Assembly: GCF_000336995.1 (NCBI RefSeq)
Contig: NZ_AOJI01000026.1
Location: 197,204-261,203, forward strand
Reading direction: 5' to 3'
Length of the DNA stretch: 64,000 nucleotides
From: Halorubrum aidingense JCM 13560
Lineage (GTDB): Archaea > Halobacteriota > Halobacteria > Halobacteriales > Haloferacaceae
Part shown: one piece after another, positions 33,143-42,048 of the stretch
Position numbering within the stretch: the stretch's first letter is position 1
How the letters are laid out: every line of letters starts with the position of its first letter
Position numbers and translations under genes: made by a program
The notes under the pieces: model-generated
The model's database searches: none
What the model was told of the DNA's origin: nothing
The model's input: the letters and a program-made list of their open reading frames with translations, nothing else

Positions 33143-34945
33143 TCAGGGTCGAGATCGCCGCGCGAGCAGCGACGCCGCGAGCAGCCCCGCGACCGCGACG
33201 GCGATACCGAATCCGGGCGCCTCGCCGGTGGACGCGTCGTCGGTCGTCTGGCCGCCGTCGTCATCCGAGCCGTTCGTCGAGTCATTCTCCGAGTCGTTCT
33301 CCCCGTTCGCCGGGTCGTCGTCGGACACGTCGCCGTCCGTCTCGTTTGCATCGTCGTCCGTCCCGATCCCGTCGTCGGTCGAGGGAAGTTCGAGGTCGGC
33401 GTCGGGACGGAGTTCGAGCACGCCGGCCGGCTCGGGTGCGTGAGCGACGGTCACGGTCGTGCCGTCGCGCTCGATGCCGTACGCCCCGCGGAAGTCGCCG
33501 TCTTCGACCTCGTACACCGTTCCGGCTTCGTACCCCCCGTCGCCGTGGGCGGTCACCATCCGGAGGTACGCCTCGTGGAAGTCGGCCGCGTCCCCCGCGG
33601 TCTGCCACTCGGTCACCCAGACGTAGCCGTCGCGGGTGTCGCCGGCGTCGTCTCCCTCGGCCTCGGTGTTCCGGTACGGGTAGAGTTCGTCGCCCGCCCA
33701 CCCGTCCGTCGCCTCGTGAGCGTAGTTGTAGTTCGCGCGGGTCCGGAGCTCTTCGTCGGGCCGGGTGTGGATGCGGACGTTTTCGCGGACGCTCGCCGAC
33801 GGGTCGAGAACCGGGTACTCGTACGCGAAGCTCTGGTACCAGAACATGACGAACATCGAGGCCTCGCCCGTCGTCTCCGCGCCGTCGACGCCCTGCTCGG
33901 GATACGTCTCCCAGCCGCCGGTCGCCTCGTCCTCGAAGTCGACCTCGCGGGTCTCGTAGTCGGGGTTCCGATGGATGACCTCCGCGGTCGACTCCGGCGG
34001 CGATTCCATCGCCGCGTCGACCGCCACCCACCCCTCCGTTTCGACGAGTTCCTCGACGTAGAGCGCGCCGTCGGAGTAGGGCTGGAGTACGGTCTGCAGG
34101 ATCCCGAAGTTGTAGTCGGCCGCCGACCCGCCGCCGCCACCGTCGGCGTCGGGCTCGTCGAGACACCGCCACTCGTCCGCGCAGCGCGCGTCGTACCGCT
34201 CCTCGACGTGAACGGCCTCGCCCTCGACGATGCCGTCGACGGCGAGGTCCCCGTCCTGCGTGGCGCCGACGTACCGCGGTCGCGTGAGATCGTGATACTG
34301 GTCTTGCATGCCGTGAACGAGCTCGTGAGCGAGCGTCGACGGGCTGATCTGCACCGCTTCGCCCTCCGGGATCACGAGGACGATCCGATCCTCGGACGGC
34401 GAGTAGAAGCCGGAGACTGCACCGCCGAACACCGTGTCGATGGCGTCGCCGCTCGCCTCGTCTTCGCCGACGACGAACAGCGCCTTCCACACCTGATCGT
34501 TCCAGCGCTGGAACTCGGCGTCGGAGTCGTCGTCGCCCGCGTCGGGCCCCGACGCGCCTCCGGCGGTGTCGTTGATGAACTCCTCGCGCGTGACCGTCTC
34601 GACGGGCACGTCCTCGCGGAACGGTCGCTCGCGGACGTGTTCGACGCGGGCCATCGTCAGGTCCGTCAGCGCTTCGAGCTCGGCGTCGGTCAGCCCGTCG
34701 CTCTGGTTGAACGCGAGTTCGTCCTCGTAGTGCGTGCCGTTCCAACAGCCGACCAGCTCGGTGCCGTCGCCGGTGTCGCACTCGGCCGCGGTCGCGCTGG
34801 CCGGCGCGTCGAAGGAAGCAGCGGTCGGTGCATCGGCGCCCGAGACGGCGGTGGCGGCGCCCGGAGCGGCGATGGCGCCGCCCGGAGCGACCAGGAGGAG
34901 GGCGAGTGTGGCGACCACGAGCGGGGGAATGAGAGCCCGTCGCAT
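33143..34945 (-). CDS. Hvo_1808-like surface protein with HExxH motif and PGF-CTERM anchor
   Basis: This 600-aa exported protein has an N-terminal Sec signal (RALIPPLVVATLALLLVAPGGAIAAPG). The central segment PSTLAHELVHGMQDQYHDL contains HELVH, an HExxH zinc-protease motif. The C-terminus is a threonine/Asp-rich stalk at about residues 530-570 (NDSENDSTNGSDDDGGQTTDD), then APGFGIAVAVAGLLAASLLARRSR, the PGF-CTERM signal that archaeosortase uses to anchor surface proteins. The family name recalls a Haloferax protein and is by resemblance. Whether it is an active peptidase is inference. Confidence 0.8.
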   Translation of the reverse strand: MRRALIPPLVVATLALLLVAPGGAIAAPGAATAVSGADAPTAASFDAPASATAAECDTGDGTELVGCWNGTHYEDELAFNQSDGLTDAELEALTDLTMARVEHVRERPFREDVPVETVTREEFINDTAGGASGPDAGDDDSDAEFQRWNDQVWKALFVVGEDEASGDAIDTVFGGAVSGFYSPSEDRIVLVIPEGEAVQISPSTLAHELVHGMQDQYHDLTRPRYVGATQDGDLAVDGIVEGEAVHVEERYDARCADEWRCLDEPDADGGGGGSAADYNFGILQTVLQPYSDGALYVEELVETEGWVAVDAAMESPPESTAEVIHRNPDYETREVDFEDEATGGWETYPEQGVDGAETTGEASMFVMFWYQSFAYEYPVLDPSASVRENVRIHTRPDEELRTRANYNYAHEATDGWAGDELYPYRNTEAEGDDAGDTRDGYVWVTEWQTAGDAADFHEAYLRMVTAHGDGGYEAGTVYEVEDGDFRGAYGIERDGTTVTVAHAPEPAGVLELRPDADLELPSTDDGIGTDDDANETDGDVSDDDPANGENDSENDSTNGSDDDGGQTTDDASTGEAPGFGIAVAVAGLLAASLLARRSRP

Positions 34946-35041
34946 ACCGTCGATTACGGCCGGCCCGGTAAGTAGTTTGCCGGTGTGGAAGCGTCACGAC
35001 CCTGATTCGGATTTTTCACGCTCGGCCACGAACGGCCCGTC

Positions 35042-35617
35042 ATGGCGTACGACCCGACCGAGACCGCGGTGATCGTCGTCGACATGCAAAACGGGTTCTG
35101 TCACCCCGACGGGAGCCTCCACGCGGGACCGAGCGAGGCGGCGATCGAGCCGGTGACAGCGCTCGTCGACCGGGCTCGCGAGGCCGGTGCGCGGATCGTG
35201 TACACCCGCGACGTCCACCCGCCCGAGCAGTTCGAGGACGCCCACTACTACGACGAGTTCGACCGCTGGGGCGAACACGTCCGCGAGGGGTCGTGGGACG
35301 CCGAGTTCGTGTCCGAACTCGACGTGCGCGACCGCGACCGCGTCGTCGAGAAACACACCTACGACGCCTTCTACCAGACGGGGCTGGAGGGGTACCTCGA
35401 CGCGCACGGGGTGACCGACCTGCTGATCTGCGGAACGCTCGCGAACGTCTGCGTGCTCCACACCGCCGGCAGCGCCGGGCTCCGCGACTACCGGCCCGTC
35501 GTCGTCGAGGACGCGCTCGGCTACATCACCGAGGACCACCGGGAGTACGCCGTCGACCACGCCGACTGGCTGTTCGGCGAGACGACGACCCGCGAGGCCG
35601 TCGCGTTCGAGGGATGA
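35042..35617 (+). CDS. cysteine hydrolase of the isochorismatase/nicotinamidase family
   Basis: This 191-aa enzyme probably deamidates nicotinamide to nicotinate. The catalytic triad residues are visible: Asp in VIVVDMQNGF, Lys in RVVEKHTYDAF and Cys in LANVCVLHTAGSAGLRDY. The metal site is likely around ARIVYTRDVHPPEQFEDAHYY. Nearness to nicotinate phosphoribosyltransferase favours nicotinamidase over isochorismatase. It is read divergently from the surface-protein gene; its ATG is preceded closely by a TATA-like TTTTTCACG. Confidence 0.85.
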   Translation: MAYDPTETAVIVVDMQNGFCHPDGSLHAGPSEAAIEPVTALVDRAREAGARIVYTRDVHPPEQFEDAHYYDEFDRWGEHVREGSWDAEFVSELDVRDRDRVVEKHTYDAFYQTGLEGYLDAHGVTDLLICGTLANVCVLHTAGSAGLRDYRPVVVEDALGYITEDHREYAVDHADWLFGETTTREAVAFEG

Positions 35618-35751
35618 GCGAACCGCCGGCACGGTGCCGGCACGGCGCCGTGCCGGCACCGACCCGAGACCGGACGAGAGACGTCGGAGACGATTATCAG
35701 GCGCGTGAATCGGCGTGTAAGCCTTTTGAATACCGGCCGGAACCGTCGCGT

Positions 35752-36327
35752 ATGGAACTCTCTCGACGCGAGATGCTGGGCGGACTCGGGAGCGCGTGTG
35801 CGCTCGGGGTCGTCGGATTCGCCGGGGCGGCTTCGGTGACCGACGACGGACCCGATGGCGGCGGTGGAGGTGATGCCGGTGACGGCGCGTTCGGCGGTGA
35901 CGCAGGCGGAAGCAGCGGAGACGGTAGCGCCGACGGGGGGTCGGTTGCGGCCGATCCGGACGCGCCGTTCGAGGCGCGGCTGCGCCGCGAGGGCGACGAC
36001 GACCGGCGGCTGTTCGACGCGAGCGACTTGGCCCGAGTGCAGGGCGTCATCTCCGAGGAGAGCGAACATCTCGTGTACGTCGCGCTCGGCGACGACGGGG
36101 TGGACGCGTTCCAGTCGCGGCTCGCCGACGCCGGCGCGACCGACGATCCGACGGGGTTCGCCGTGTCGATGACGCTCGACGGAATCGAGGTCAGACGCGT
36201 CGAGCTGGACGACGCGACGGTCGACGCGCTCACCGACGCGGAGTGGGGCGGCGTGTTGACGCTCCCGTTTCAACAGGCCTCAGTCGCCGAGGACGTGTAC
36301 GCGTCGCTGGCGGCGGACGACGCCTGA
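35752..36327 (+). CDS. Tat-exported hypothetical protein
   Basis: This 191-aa protein begins MELSRREMLGGLGSACALGVVGFAGA, a twin-arginine signal with a Cys at residue 16 but no convincing lipobox. Residues 27-70 are a Gly/Asp/Ser linker. The folded part (FEARLRREGDDDRRLFDASDLARVQGVISEESEHLVYVALGDDGVDAFQSRLADAGATDDPTGFAVSMTLDGIEVRRVEL) vaguely recalls the periplasmic P1 segment of SecD, but I would not assign a function. The open frame extends upstream in nicotinamidase sequence, so the ATG with the Tat signal was chosen. Confidence 0.7.
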   Translation: MELSRREMLGGLGSACALGVVGFAGAASVTDDGPDGGGGGDAGDGAFGGDAGGSSGDGSADGGSVAADPDAPFEARLRREGDDDRRLFDASDLARVQGVISEESEHLVYVALGDDGVDAFQSRLADAGATDDPTGFAVSMTLDGIEVRRVELDDATVDALTDAEWGGVLTLPFQQASVAEDVYASLAADDA

Positions 36328-36400
36328 TCGACGGAGGGGGGGTAAGCCGATCCGGGATCGATGGAGAGCGATTATTACGCGGGCGACCGTCGAGGCGAGC

Positions 36401-36556
36401 ATGAGCGACACCGCGGACCGAGCGGACGGCGGATCGCAGGCGGACGGTGGGGGTCGCCCCTGTCCGCTCTGTGAGACGCCGATGTACCACAGACACTGCA
36501 AATACGTCTGTCCGGAACACGGCGTCGTCTACGACTGCAGCGACACGTTTTACTGA
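36401..36556 (+). CDS. small HVO_2523-like zinc finger protein
   Basis: This 51-aa protein reads MSDTADRADGGSQADGGGRP, then CPLCETPMYHRHCKYVCPEHGVVYDCSDTFY. Four Cys plus His residues (CPLC, HC, CPEHG, DC) form one or two zinc sites. Similar microproteins lie beside phytoene synthase in other haloarchaea, by recollection of the Haloferax HVO_2523/HVO_2524 pair, and the same arrangement is seen here with crtB 220 bases downstream. Small zinc-finger proteins of this class are implicated in regulation; the exact role is unknown. Confidence 0.8.
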   Translation: MSDTADRADGGSQADGGGRPCPLCETPMYHRHCKYVCPEHGVVYDCSDTFY

Positions 36557-36673
36557 TCGATCGCGGCGGGAAATTCCGGGGCGAGATCGCGGTACCGAGA
36601 CCGCGGCGAGTCGCGTCGAGGGGCGACTTCGGGTTTCTCTGAGCGGTGCGAAATCAACCGCCCACGAAGTGAA

Positions 36674-36706
36674 AACAACAACTGATGTGCGAACTGTTAT
36701 GTTGTT
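36674..36706. promoter_or_regulatory. inverted repeat upstream of crtB
   Basis: AACAACA (36,674-36,680) is inverted as TGTTGTT (36,700-36,706) with a 19-base spacer, inside an unusually A/T-rich patch that continues with a T run (GACTTTTTCTCC). It lies 70-100 bases before the crtB ATG and may be a regulator site or part of a leader structure. The remaining space between the zinc finger and crtB shows nothing else. Confidence 0.35.
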
Positions 36707-36775
36707 GGAGGCCGACTTTTTCTCCATGATGGGCGACCCGCTCGCAATCCTCCCTGCCGACCTCACGAGGTCCGC

Positions 36776-37741
36776 ATGGTAGAGAAGACACAGGTTGCCC
36801 GGAGCAAGCGGATCCAGCGCCGCACCGGGAAGACCTTCCACGTTGCCACCCGGCTGCTGCCGAAGCGGATCCGTCACCCGACGTACGTGCTGTACGGGTT
36901 CTTCCGGATCGCCGACGAGGTCGTCGACGCCGAAGAGACCGCGCCGCCCGACGAACAGCGCGCCGAGCTGAACCGGCTCCGCGACGCCGCACTCGGCGAA
37001 AAGCCGACCGACGATCCGGTGTTGGACGCGTTCGCCGCGGTTCGCGAGGAGCACGGCATCGCCGACGACGACGTTCACTCGTTCGTCGACGCGATGGCGA
37101 GCGACATCGACACCGACCGGTACGAGACTTACGACCAGTTGGAGACGTACATGGACGGCTCCGCCGCCGCCGTCGGGCGGATGATGACGGCGATCATGGA
37201 GCTCGACGAGGCGGCCGAGGCCGCGGCGCTCCCGCACGCGACGAGGCTCGGTGAGGCGTTCCAGATGACGAACTTCCTCCGCGACGTTCGCGAGGACGTG
37301 ATCGAGCGCGACCGGGTGTACCTCCCCTTGGAGACCCTCCGGCGACACGACGTGAGCGAGGAGCAGATCCTCGAGTTGGAGTTCGACGCGAACGTCGCGG
37401 CGGCGATCCGCGAGGAGCTCGCCCGCACCGAGCGGCTCTACGAGGAGGGGGTCGCGGGCATCAAGTACCTCCCGGAGGACTGCCAGCTAGCGGTGTTGCT
37501 CGCGGCCGTGCTGTACGCCGACCACCACCGGCTCATCCGGAACCTCGACTACGACACGGTGTCGACGACCCCGGAGCTGTCGTTCACCCGCAAAATCTCG
37601 CTGCTCGTCCGGACCCGGTGGAAGTGGCAGTGGAACAAGGACCCCGAAGCCGTGTTCTACGAGATGTGCCACGGCTTCGACGGCAGCCGGGAGCACCGCG
37701 AGCACGGGCCGCACGGCCCGGGCGTCGCCCAGTCGGACTGA
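36776..37741 (+). CDS. crtB: phytoene synthase
   Basis: This 321-aa enzyme condenses two geranylgeranyl diphosphates to phytoene, the first step toward bacterioruberin and retinal. Aspartate-rich motifs are DEVVDAEE in the first half and DVREDVIERDRVYLP in the second (NFLRDVREDVIERD). LYGFFRIADEVVD and GEAFQMTNFLRD are standard. It begins MVEKTQVARSKRIQRRTGKTFHVATRLLPKRIRHP. The zinc-finger microprotein upstream is in the same direction. An alternative is squalene synthase, which shares the fold, but the pattern fits CrtB better. Confidence 0.92.
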   Translation: MVEKTQVARSKRIQRRTGKTFHVATRLLPKRIRHPTYVLYGFFRIADEVVDAEETAPPDEQRAELNRLRDAALGEKPTDDPVLDAFAAVREEHGIADDDVHSFVDAMASDIDTDRYETYDQLETYMDGSAAAVGRMMTAIMELDEAAEAAALPHATRLGEAFQMTNFLRDVREDVIERDRVYLPLETLRRHDVSEEQILELEFDANVAAAIREELARTERLYEEGVAGIKYLPEDCQLAVLLAAVLYADHHRLIRNLDYDTVSTTPELSFTRKISLLVRTRWKWQWNKDPEAVFYEMCHGFDGSREHREHGPHGPGVAQSD

Positions 37742-37809
37742 GTGCGACGTGCCCCGTCGCCACCGATGAACCGTTTCTCGTACCCGAGATGGCGTCTCTC
37801 GCACCCCAG

Positions 37810-38019
37810 ATGAACCGCTCCCGCTTCGTCGGTCTCGCGCTGCTCGCGTTCGGGCTCGTGTTCCTCTCGTTCGTCGTCCGCGGCACGACCCGACTTCTCG
37901 CGCCCTACGAACTGGCGGTCGCGCTGTCCGCGCCGATTCTCTTCGCCGCCGCCGGGCTGTTGGCCGCGCTCGTCGTGCTCGCGGCACTCGACGTGACCGG
38001 GATCCGTCGGCTGGAGTAA
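37810..38019 (+). CDS. small two-helix membrane protein
   Basis: This 69-aa protein starts MNRSRFVGLALLAFGLVFLSFVVRG and has two hydrophobic helices (residues 6-23 and about 34-61) with a short charged C-terminus (DVTGIRRLE). An in-frame ATG seven codons upstream (37,789) would add MASLAPQ. It follows crtB by about 70 bases. No family or function is recognised. Confidence 0.5.
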   Translation: MNRSRFVGLALLAFGLVFLSFVVRGTTRLLAPYELAVALSAPILFAAAGLLAALVVLAALDVTGIRRLE

Positions 38020-38052
38020 CCTGCGCTGTTGAACTCTGTCGCGGCGGCGATG

Positions 38053-38275
38053 ACCATTTATAAACAGATACGGCGGTGGCGCGCTCCGGTGAGCGCCCAT
38101 CGGGCGCGAATCCGAGCGCGAGGTCGCCGGCGCTTTGCGCCGGCTGCCAGAGAATCTCCGATTCTCGCTGGAGTCGGCTCGGCGTTTATAAGCGCCAGCG
38201 ACAGGGCGAGAGCAAGCTCTCGCTTGCAACCGGCGCGTGGCGCCGGTGACGAGGCTGGGGAGGCGTGAGGTGCGG
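38053..38275 (+). repeat. dispersed hairpin-rich intergenic element, copy B
   Basis: This copy is in the opposite orientation to copies A and C. It begins ACCATTTATAAA (38,053-38,064) and ends with the reverse complement of the shared terminal box (28 bases identical, about 38,248-38,275). Shared hairpins are GCGCTC-CGGT-GAGCGC (38,081-38,096) and GCGCCC-ATC-GGGCGC (38,093-38,107), which overlap. Extra perfect stems include GCCGGCGC-TTT-GCGCCGGC (about 38,127-38,145), GCGAGAGC-AA-GCTCTCGC (about 38,206-38,223) and an 8-bp stem with arms ACCGGCGC/GCGCCGGT. The Tyr/Ala-type module with GAGAGC is placed differently from copy C, so modules are shuffled. It occupies most of the 510-base space before hisD. 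Confidence 0.75.
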
Positions 38276-38320
38276 GGCTGTGTGGCGCAGGTGAGCCATT
38301 GTCACCGTTCGCCCCTCGTT

Positions 38321-38372
38321 CAGTGGTTTATAAGCGGCCGCCAGCAACACCACTGCTTCGCTTATAAATAGC
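38321..38372. other. paired TATA-like elements and inverted repeat upstream of hisD
   Basis: TTTATAAGCGG (about 38,327) and GCTTATAAATAGC (about 38,360) are two TATA-like palindromes within 35 bases, framed by CAGTGGT (38,321-38,327) and its inverse ACCACTG (38,349-38,355). They are about 150-200 bases from the hisD start, too far for a leaderless promoter, so they may drive a small RNA or belong to the repeat cluster. Nothing else is seen between 38,373 and 38,530. Confidence 0.35.
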
Positions 38373-38530
38373 CGCTCCACCGGGTCGATTCACGTACTCT
38401 TGCCATCGTTCACGCAGTGGCCGCCAACGACCGGCTGTTTTGCACGTGAACGATCCGGAGAAGCGGTCGAGGCCGCTCGCCGGAGTGAGCAAGTCGGAAC
38501 GCCCTTTTGACCGCGGCGCAGAGAGGGTGC

Positions 38531-39808
38531 ATGGACGTACGAACCGTCGCCGACCTCTCGCCCGCCGAGCGTCACGCCTTCTTCGAGCGCGACGCCGGCG
38601 TCGACGCGGTCCGCGACGACGTGAGCGGGATCGTCGACCGGGTCCGGACGGAGGGCGACGTCGCGCTCCGAGAGTTCTCCGAGGAGTTCGACGGGGTCGC
38701 CGTCGGCAACATCGACATCACCGACGACGCCGAGCGCGCCCACGCCGAGCTCGACGACGCGAACGACCCGGTGCTCGACGCGGTCCGCGACGCGGCCGCC
38801 AACGTGCGCGAGTTCCACGAGCGACAGCGCCCCGAGGACTGGCGCGACGACTTCGACGGCCGGGAGCTGGGGCGGCGCTTCCGCCCGATCGACCGCGCCG
38901 GAGTGTACGTGCCCGGCGGGGCGGCGGCGTACCCCTCCAGCGCGCTGATGGGCGTGATCCCCGCGACCGTGGCGGGCGTCGACCACGTCTCGGTCGCGAC
39001 CCCGCCGGCCGACGAGATCAATCCCGTCACGCTCGCGGCGATCCACGAAGCGGGCGCCGACGCGGTGTACCAGGTCGGCGGCGCGCAGGCGATCGCGGCG
39101 CTCGCGTACGGGACGGAGACCGTCACCAACGCGCAGAAGGTCGTGGGGCCGGGCAACAAGTGGGTGACCGCCGCGAAGGCGGTCGTGCAGGGCGACGTGG
39201 AGATCGACTTCCTCGCCGGGCCGAGCGAGGTGCTCGTGCTCGCCGACGGCACCGCCGACCCCGAACTCGTCGCGAGCGAACTCGTCGCGCAGGCCGAACA
39301 CGACCCGAACGCGTCCGTGGTCGCGGTCACCGACGACACCGACCTCGCCGCCGCGGTCGCCGAGGCGGTCGAGGCGCAGGCCGGCGAGCGCGAGCGCGAG
39401 GAGACGATCCGGGCGGCGCTCGGCAACGACGCCTCCGGGGTCCTTCACGCCCGATCGATGCCCGAGGCGGTGCTGTTCGCCGAGGAGTACGCCGCCGAGC
39501 ACCTCTCGATCATGGCCGACGACGACGAGGCATTATTAAACCGAATCACGAACGCCGGCTCCGTGTTCCTCGGGCCGCACTCGCCGGTCGCCGCGGGCGA
39601 CTACGCGACCGGGACGAACCACGTGTTGCCGACGAACGGCGGTGCGAAGCGCTACGGCGGGCTCTCGGTCGACACCTTCCTCCGCTCGTCGACGGTCCAG
39701 CGGCTCGACCGCGACGCGCTCGCCGACCTCTCGGACACGATCACGACGCTCGCGGAGGCGGAGGGGTTGGAGGCGCACGCCGAGAGCGTCCGCAAGCGGT
39801 TCGAGTGA
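38531..39808 (+). CDS. hisD: histidinol dehydrogenase
   Basis: This 425-aa enzyme oxidises histidinol to histidine in two NAD steps. The family signature region is FLAGPSEVLVLADGTADPELVASELVAQAEHDPNASVVAV, with the zinc-site residues likely in QAEHD and AAGDYATGTNHVLPTNGGAKRYGGLSV. The N-terminus MDVRTVADLSPAERHAFFERDAGVDAVRDDV is usual. It is not in a his operon here, which is the normal scattered arrangement in haloarchaea. The chosen ATG (38,531) drops eight upstream residues that lack family character. Confidence 0.94.
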   Translation: MDVRTVADLSPAERHAFFERDAGVDAVRDDVSGIVDRVRTEGDVALREFSEEFDGVAVGNIDITDDAERAHAELDDANDPVLDAVRDAAANVREFHERQRPEDWRDDFDGRELGRRFRPIDRAGVYVPGGAAAYPSSALMGVIPATVAGVDHVSVATPPADEINPVTLAAIHEAGADAVYQVGGAQAIAALAYGTETVTNAQKVVGPGNKWVTAAKAVVQGDVEIDFLAGPSEVLVLADGTADPELVASELVAQAEHDPNASVVAVTDDTDLAAAVAEAVEAQAGEREREETIRAALGNDASGVLHARSMPEAVLFAEEYAAEHLSIMADDDEALLNRITNAGSVFLGPHSPVAAGDYATGTNHVLPTNGGAKRYGGLSVDTFLRSSTVQRLDRDALADLSDTITTLAEAEGLEAHAESVRKRFE

Positions 39809-39965
39809 AGACACGGAGCCGATCAGGAGCGCTCTGGATCGATATGTACCGGATCGATCGGCACATACAGATACGTGGACTCTCGGTCCGGTACTGACTA
39901 GTTAGATCCCCAAAATACACCTCATAGCAGCCTTCTTACACAAAAATAGAGATCGTACGGTCGTA

Positions 39966-41195
39966 ATGGTGGAACACACCGGCGAACGGACGGAAACGAG
40001 TTCGAGACGCCGATTCATCCTGGCCGGCGGGGCCGTCGGAATCGCCGGGGTAGCGGGCTGTACCGGTGGCGGCGGCGACGGGGCCGGCGGCGACGGGGCC
40101 GGCGCGGGTCTGGAGTCGAGCAGCGAGGACGGCGGCGATGGTAGCGACGGCGGCGACGGTGACGACGGCGGGTCGGGCGACCCGATGCTCACGGACGCCT
40201 CGGAGTTCGATCCCGCGGAGCCCAACTGGGAAGAAAACAACTACCTGATGACGGCCATCGCGGAGAACGACTACTTCCAGGGGAGCTCGACGGACCTGGA
40301 GAACATGCAGAACCGCGACATCGACGAGGTCGCCCACGGTGAGCCGCCGCGGGAGCTGCCCGAGGACGAGAGCGACTGGGTCGATCCCGACGAGCTCGTG
40401 TTCGTCGACAAACCCGGCGAGTCCGGGGAGGCGCAGTTCCAGGAGACGATCCAGCCGATGCTGGACCGGATCGAGGAGACGACGGGCCGGTCGGTCAGGT
40501 GGCAGCCCGTCGACTCTAACGCGGCGTCGGTCGAAGCGCTCCGGTCTGGGCGCGCCCACCTGGGGAACGTCTCGACGGGGACGACGGCGTTCGCGGTCAA
40601 TCTCGGCGGCGCCGTTCCGTTCGCGGACCCCATCAGCCCCACGGGCCAGTTCGGGTACCGACTGCTGGCGATCACCCGCGCCGACATGGACGAGATCCAG
40701 TCGGTCGAGGACTTCCCGGACTACGACGTCGCCCACACGGAGCCGGCGTCGAACTCCGGGAATCAGGCGCCGTCGGCGCTGTTCGATCAGTACTTCGACG
40801 TGACCCCCGGGGAGGACTACGAGGTGGAGTTCTCGGGCGGCCACGACCAGTCCGGGCGCGGGATCTCCGTGGGCGACTACGACTGCGGCCCGATCTGTAG
40901 TACGTGCGTGGACGACCTCATCCAGGCGAACGACGACATGGACTACGACGACTTCAAAGTGGTCTGGGCCAGCAACCCGTTCCCGCCGGGGCCGGTCGTC
41001 CACCGCTACAACCTCCACCCGGACCTCGTCGAGGGGATCAAGGAGGCCTACATCGAGACCGACTGGACGGGGACCGACTACGCGGAGGCGACCGGCGAGG
41101 CCGAGTACGTCCCGATCGACTACAAGACCGTCTTCAACGACATCATGGTCATCCAGCGGTACAACGGCGTCGAGTACGAGAGCGGGAACCTGTAA
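39966..41195 (+). CDS. phnD: phosphonate/phosphite ABC transporter substrate-binding lipoprotein (PhnD type)
   Basis: This 409-aa extracytoplasmic binding protein starts with a twin-arginine signal ([21 protein letters not shown]) and lipobox Cys, followed by a Gly/Asp linker repeated as [12 protein letters not shown]. Mature marks are [66 protein letters not shown] and [51 protein letters not shown], typical of PhnD. It is the first gene of phnD-C-E-E. Substrate (phosphonate, phosphite or another oxyanion) cannot be read. An AT-rich stretch (about 39,895-39,950) supplies the promoter. Confidence 0.88.
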   Translation: MVEHTGERTETSSRRRFILAGGAVGIAGVAGCTGGGGDGAGGDGAGAGLESSSEDGGDGSDGGDGDDGGSGDPMLTDASEFDPAEPNWEENNYLMTAIAENDYFQGSSTDLENMQNRDIDEVAHGEPPRELPEDESDWVDPDELVFVDKPGESGEAQFQETIQPMLDRIEETTGRSVRWQPVDSNAASVEALRSGRAHLGNVSTGTTAFAVNLGGAVPFADPISPTGQFGYRLLAITRADMDEIQSVEDFPDYDVAHTEPASNSGNQAPSALFDQYFDVTPGEDYEVEFSGGHDQSGRGISVGDYDCGPICSTCVDDLIQANDDMDYDDFKVVWASNPFPPGPVVHRYNLHPDLVEGIKEAYIETDWTGTDYAEATGEAEYVPIDYKTVFNDIMVIQRYNGVEYESGNL

Positions 41196-41197
41196 CG

Positions 41198-42046
41198 ATG
41201 CTCGAAACGGAGAAGCTCGGAAAGACGTACCCGACCGGCGACGAGGCGCTCCGGGACGTCTCCGTGCGGATCGACGGCCGCGAAGTCGTCGCGATGATCG
41301 GCCCGAGCGGGGCCGGCAAGAGCACGTTCGTCCGGTGTATCAACCGGCTGGTCGAGCCGACGACGGGAAGCGTCCGCCTCGACGACACGGAGCTGACCGC
41401 GCTGGACGACGACGAGCTGCGGGACGCGCGCCGGAACATCGGGATGGTGTTCCAGGAGTACAACCTCGTCGAGCGGCTCACCGTGATGGAGAACGTGCTC
41501 TCCGGGCGACTCGGCTACGTCTCGAACTGGGCCGCGCTCCGGCGGAATTTCCCCCCGGAAGATGTTGAGCGGGCCTACGAGCTGTTAGATCTCGTCGGAC
41601 TCGACGACATGGAGAACAAGCGAGTGGACGAGCTCTCCGGCGGCCAGCGACAGCGAGTGGGGATCGCCCGGGCGGTCGTCCAGGAGCCGAAGATCCTGTT
41701 GGCCGACGAACCGACCTCGAGCCTCGACCCCGAAACCTCCCGCGACGTGATGGAGCTGCTCACCGACATCGCCGAGGACCGCGACGTGCCCGTGCTGATC
41801 AACATCCACGAGGTCGACCTCGCGGAGGCGTACGCGGACCGAATCCTCGGCCTCCACGCCGGCGAGCTCGTCTTCGACGGGCCGGCGAGCGACCTCACCG
41901 AGGAGTCGAAGGGCGTCATCTACCGCGGCGAGGAGCCGCCGGAGTCGGCGGCGACCGACCCGGACTGGCTGTCGGGGGCGAGCGACGAATCGAGCTCGCG
42001 GAACGGGTCGAACGCCGGCTCCGATCGCGTGCCGGCGGAGGACTGA
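41198..42046 (+). CDS. phnC: phosphonate ABC transporter ATP-binding protein
   Basis: This 282-aa ATPase powers the importer. Walker A is GPSGAGKST, the Q-loop is [38 protein letters not shown] (the [14 protein letters not shown] pattern is typical of PhnC), the signature is [15 protein letters not shown], and Walker B is [13 protein letters not shown]. The His switch is NIHEVDLA. The last 50 residues are Ser/Glu-rich. The ATG at 41,198 lies two bases after the phnD stop. Confidence 0.94.
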   Translation: MLETEKLGKTYPTGDEALRDVSVRIDGREVVAMIGPSGAGKSTFVRCINRLVEPTTGSVRLDDTELTALDDDELRDARRNIGMVFQEYNLVERLTVMENVLSGRLGYVSNWAALRRNFPPEDVERAYELLDLVGLDDMENKRVDELSGGQRQRVGIARAVVQEPKILLADEPTSSLDPETSRDVMELLTDIAEDRDVPVLINIHEVDLAEAYADRILGLHAGELVFDGPASDLTEESKGVIYRGEEPPESAATDPDWLSGASDESSSRNGSNAGSDRVPAED

Positions 42047-42048
42047 CC

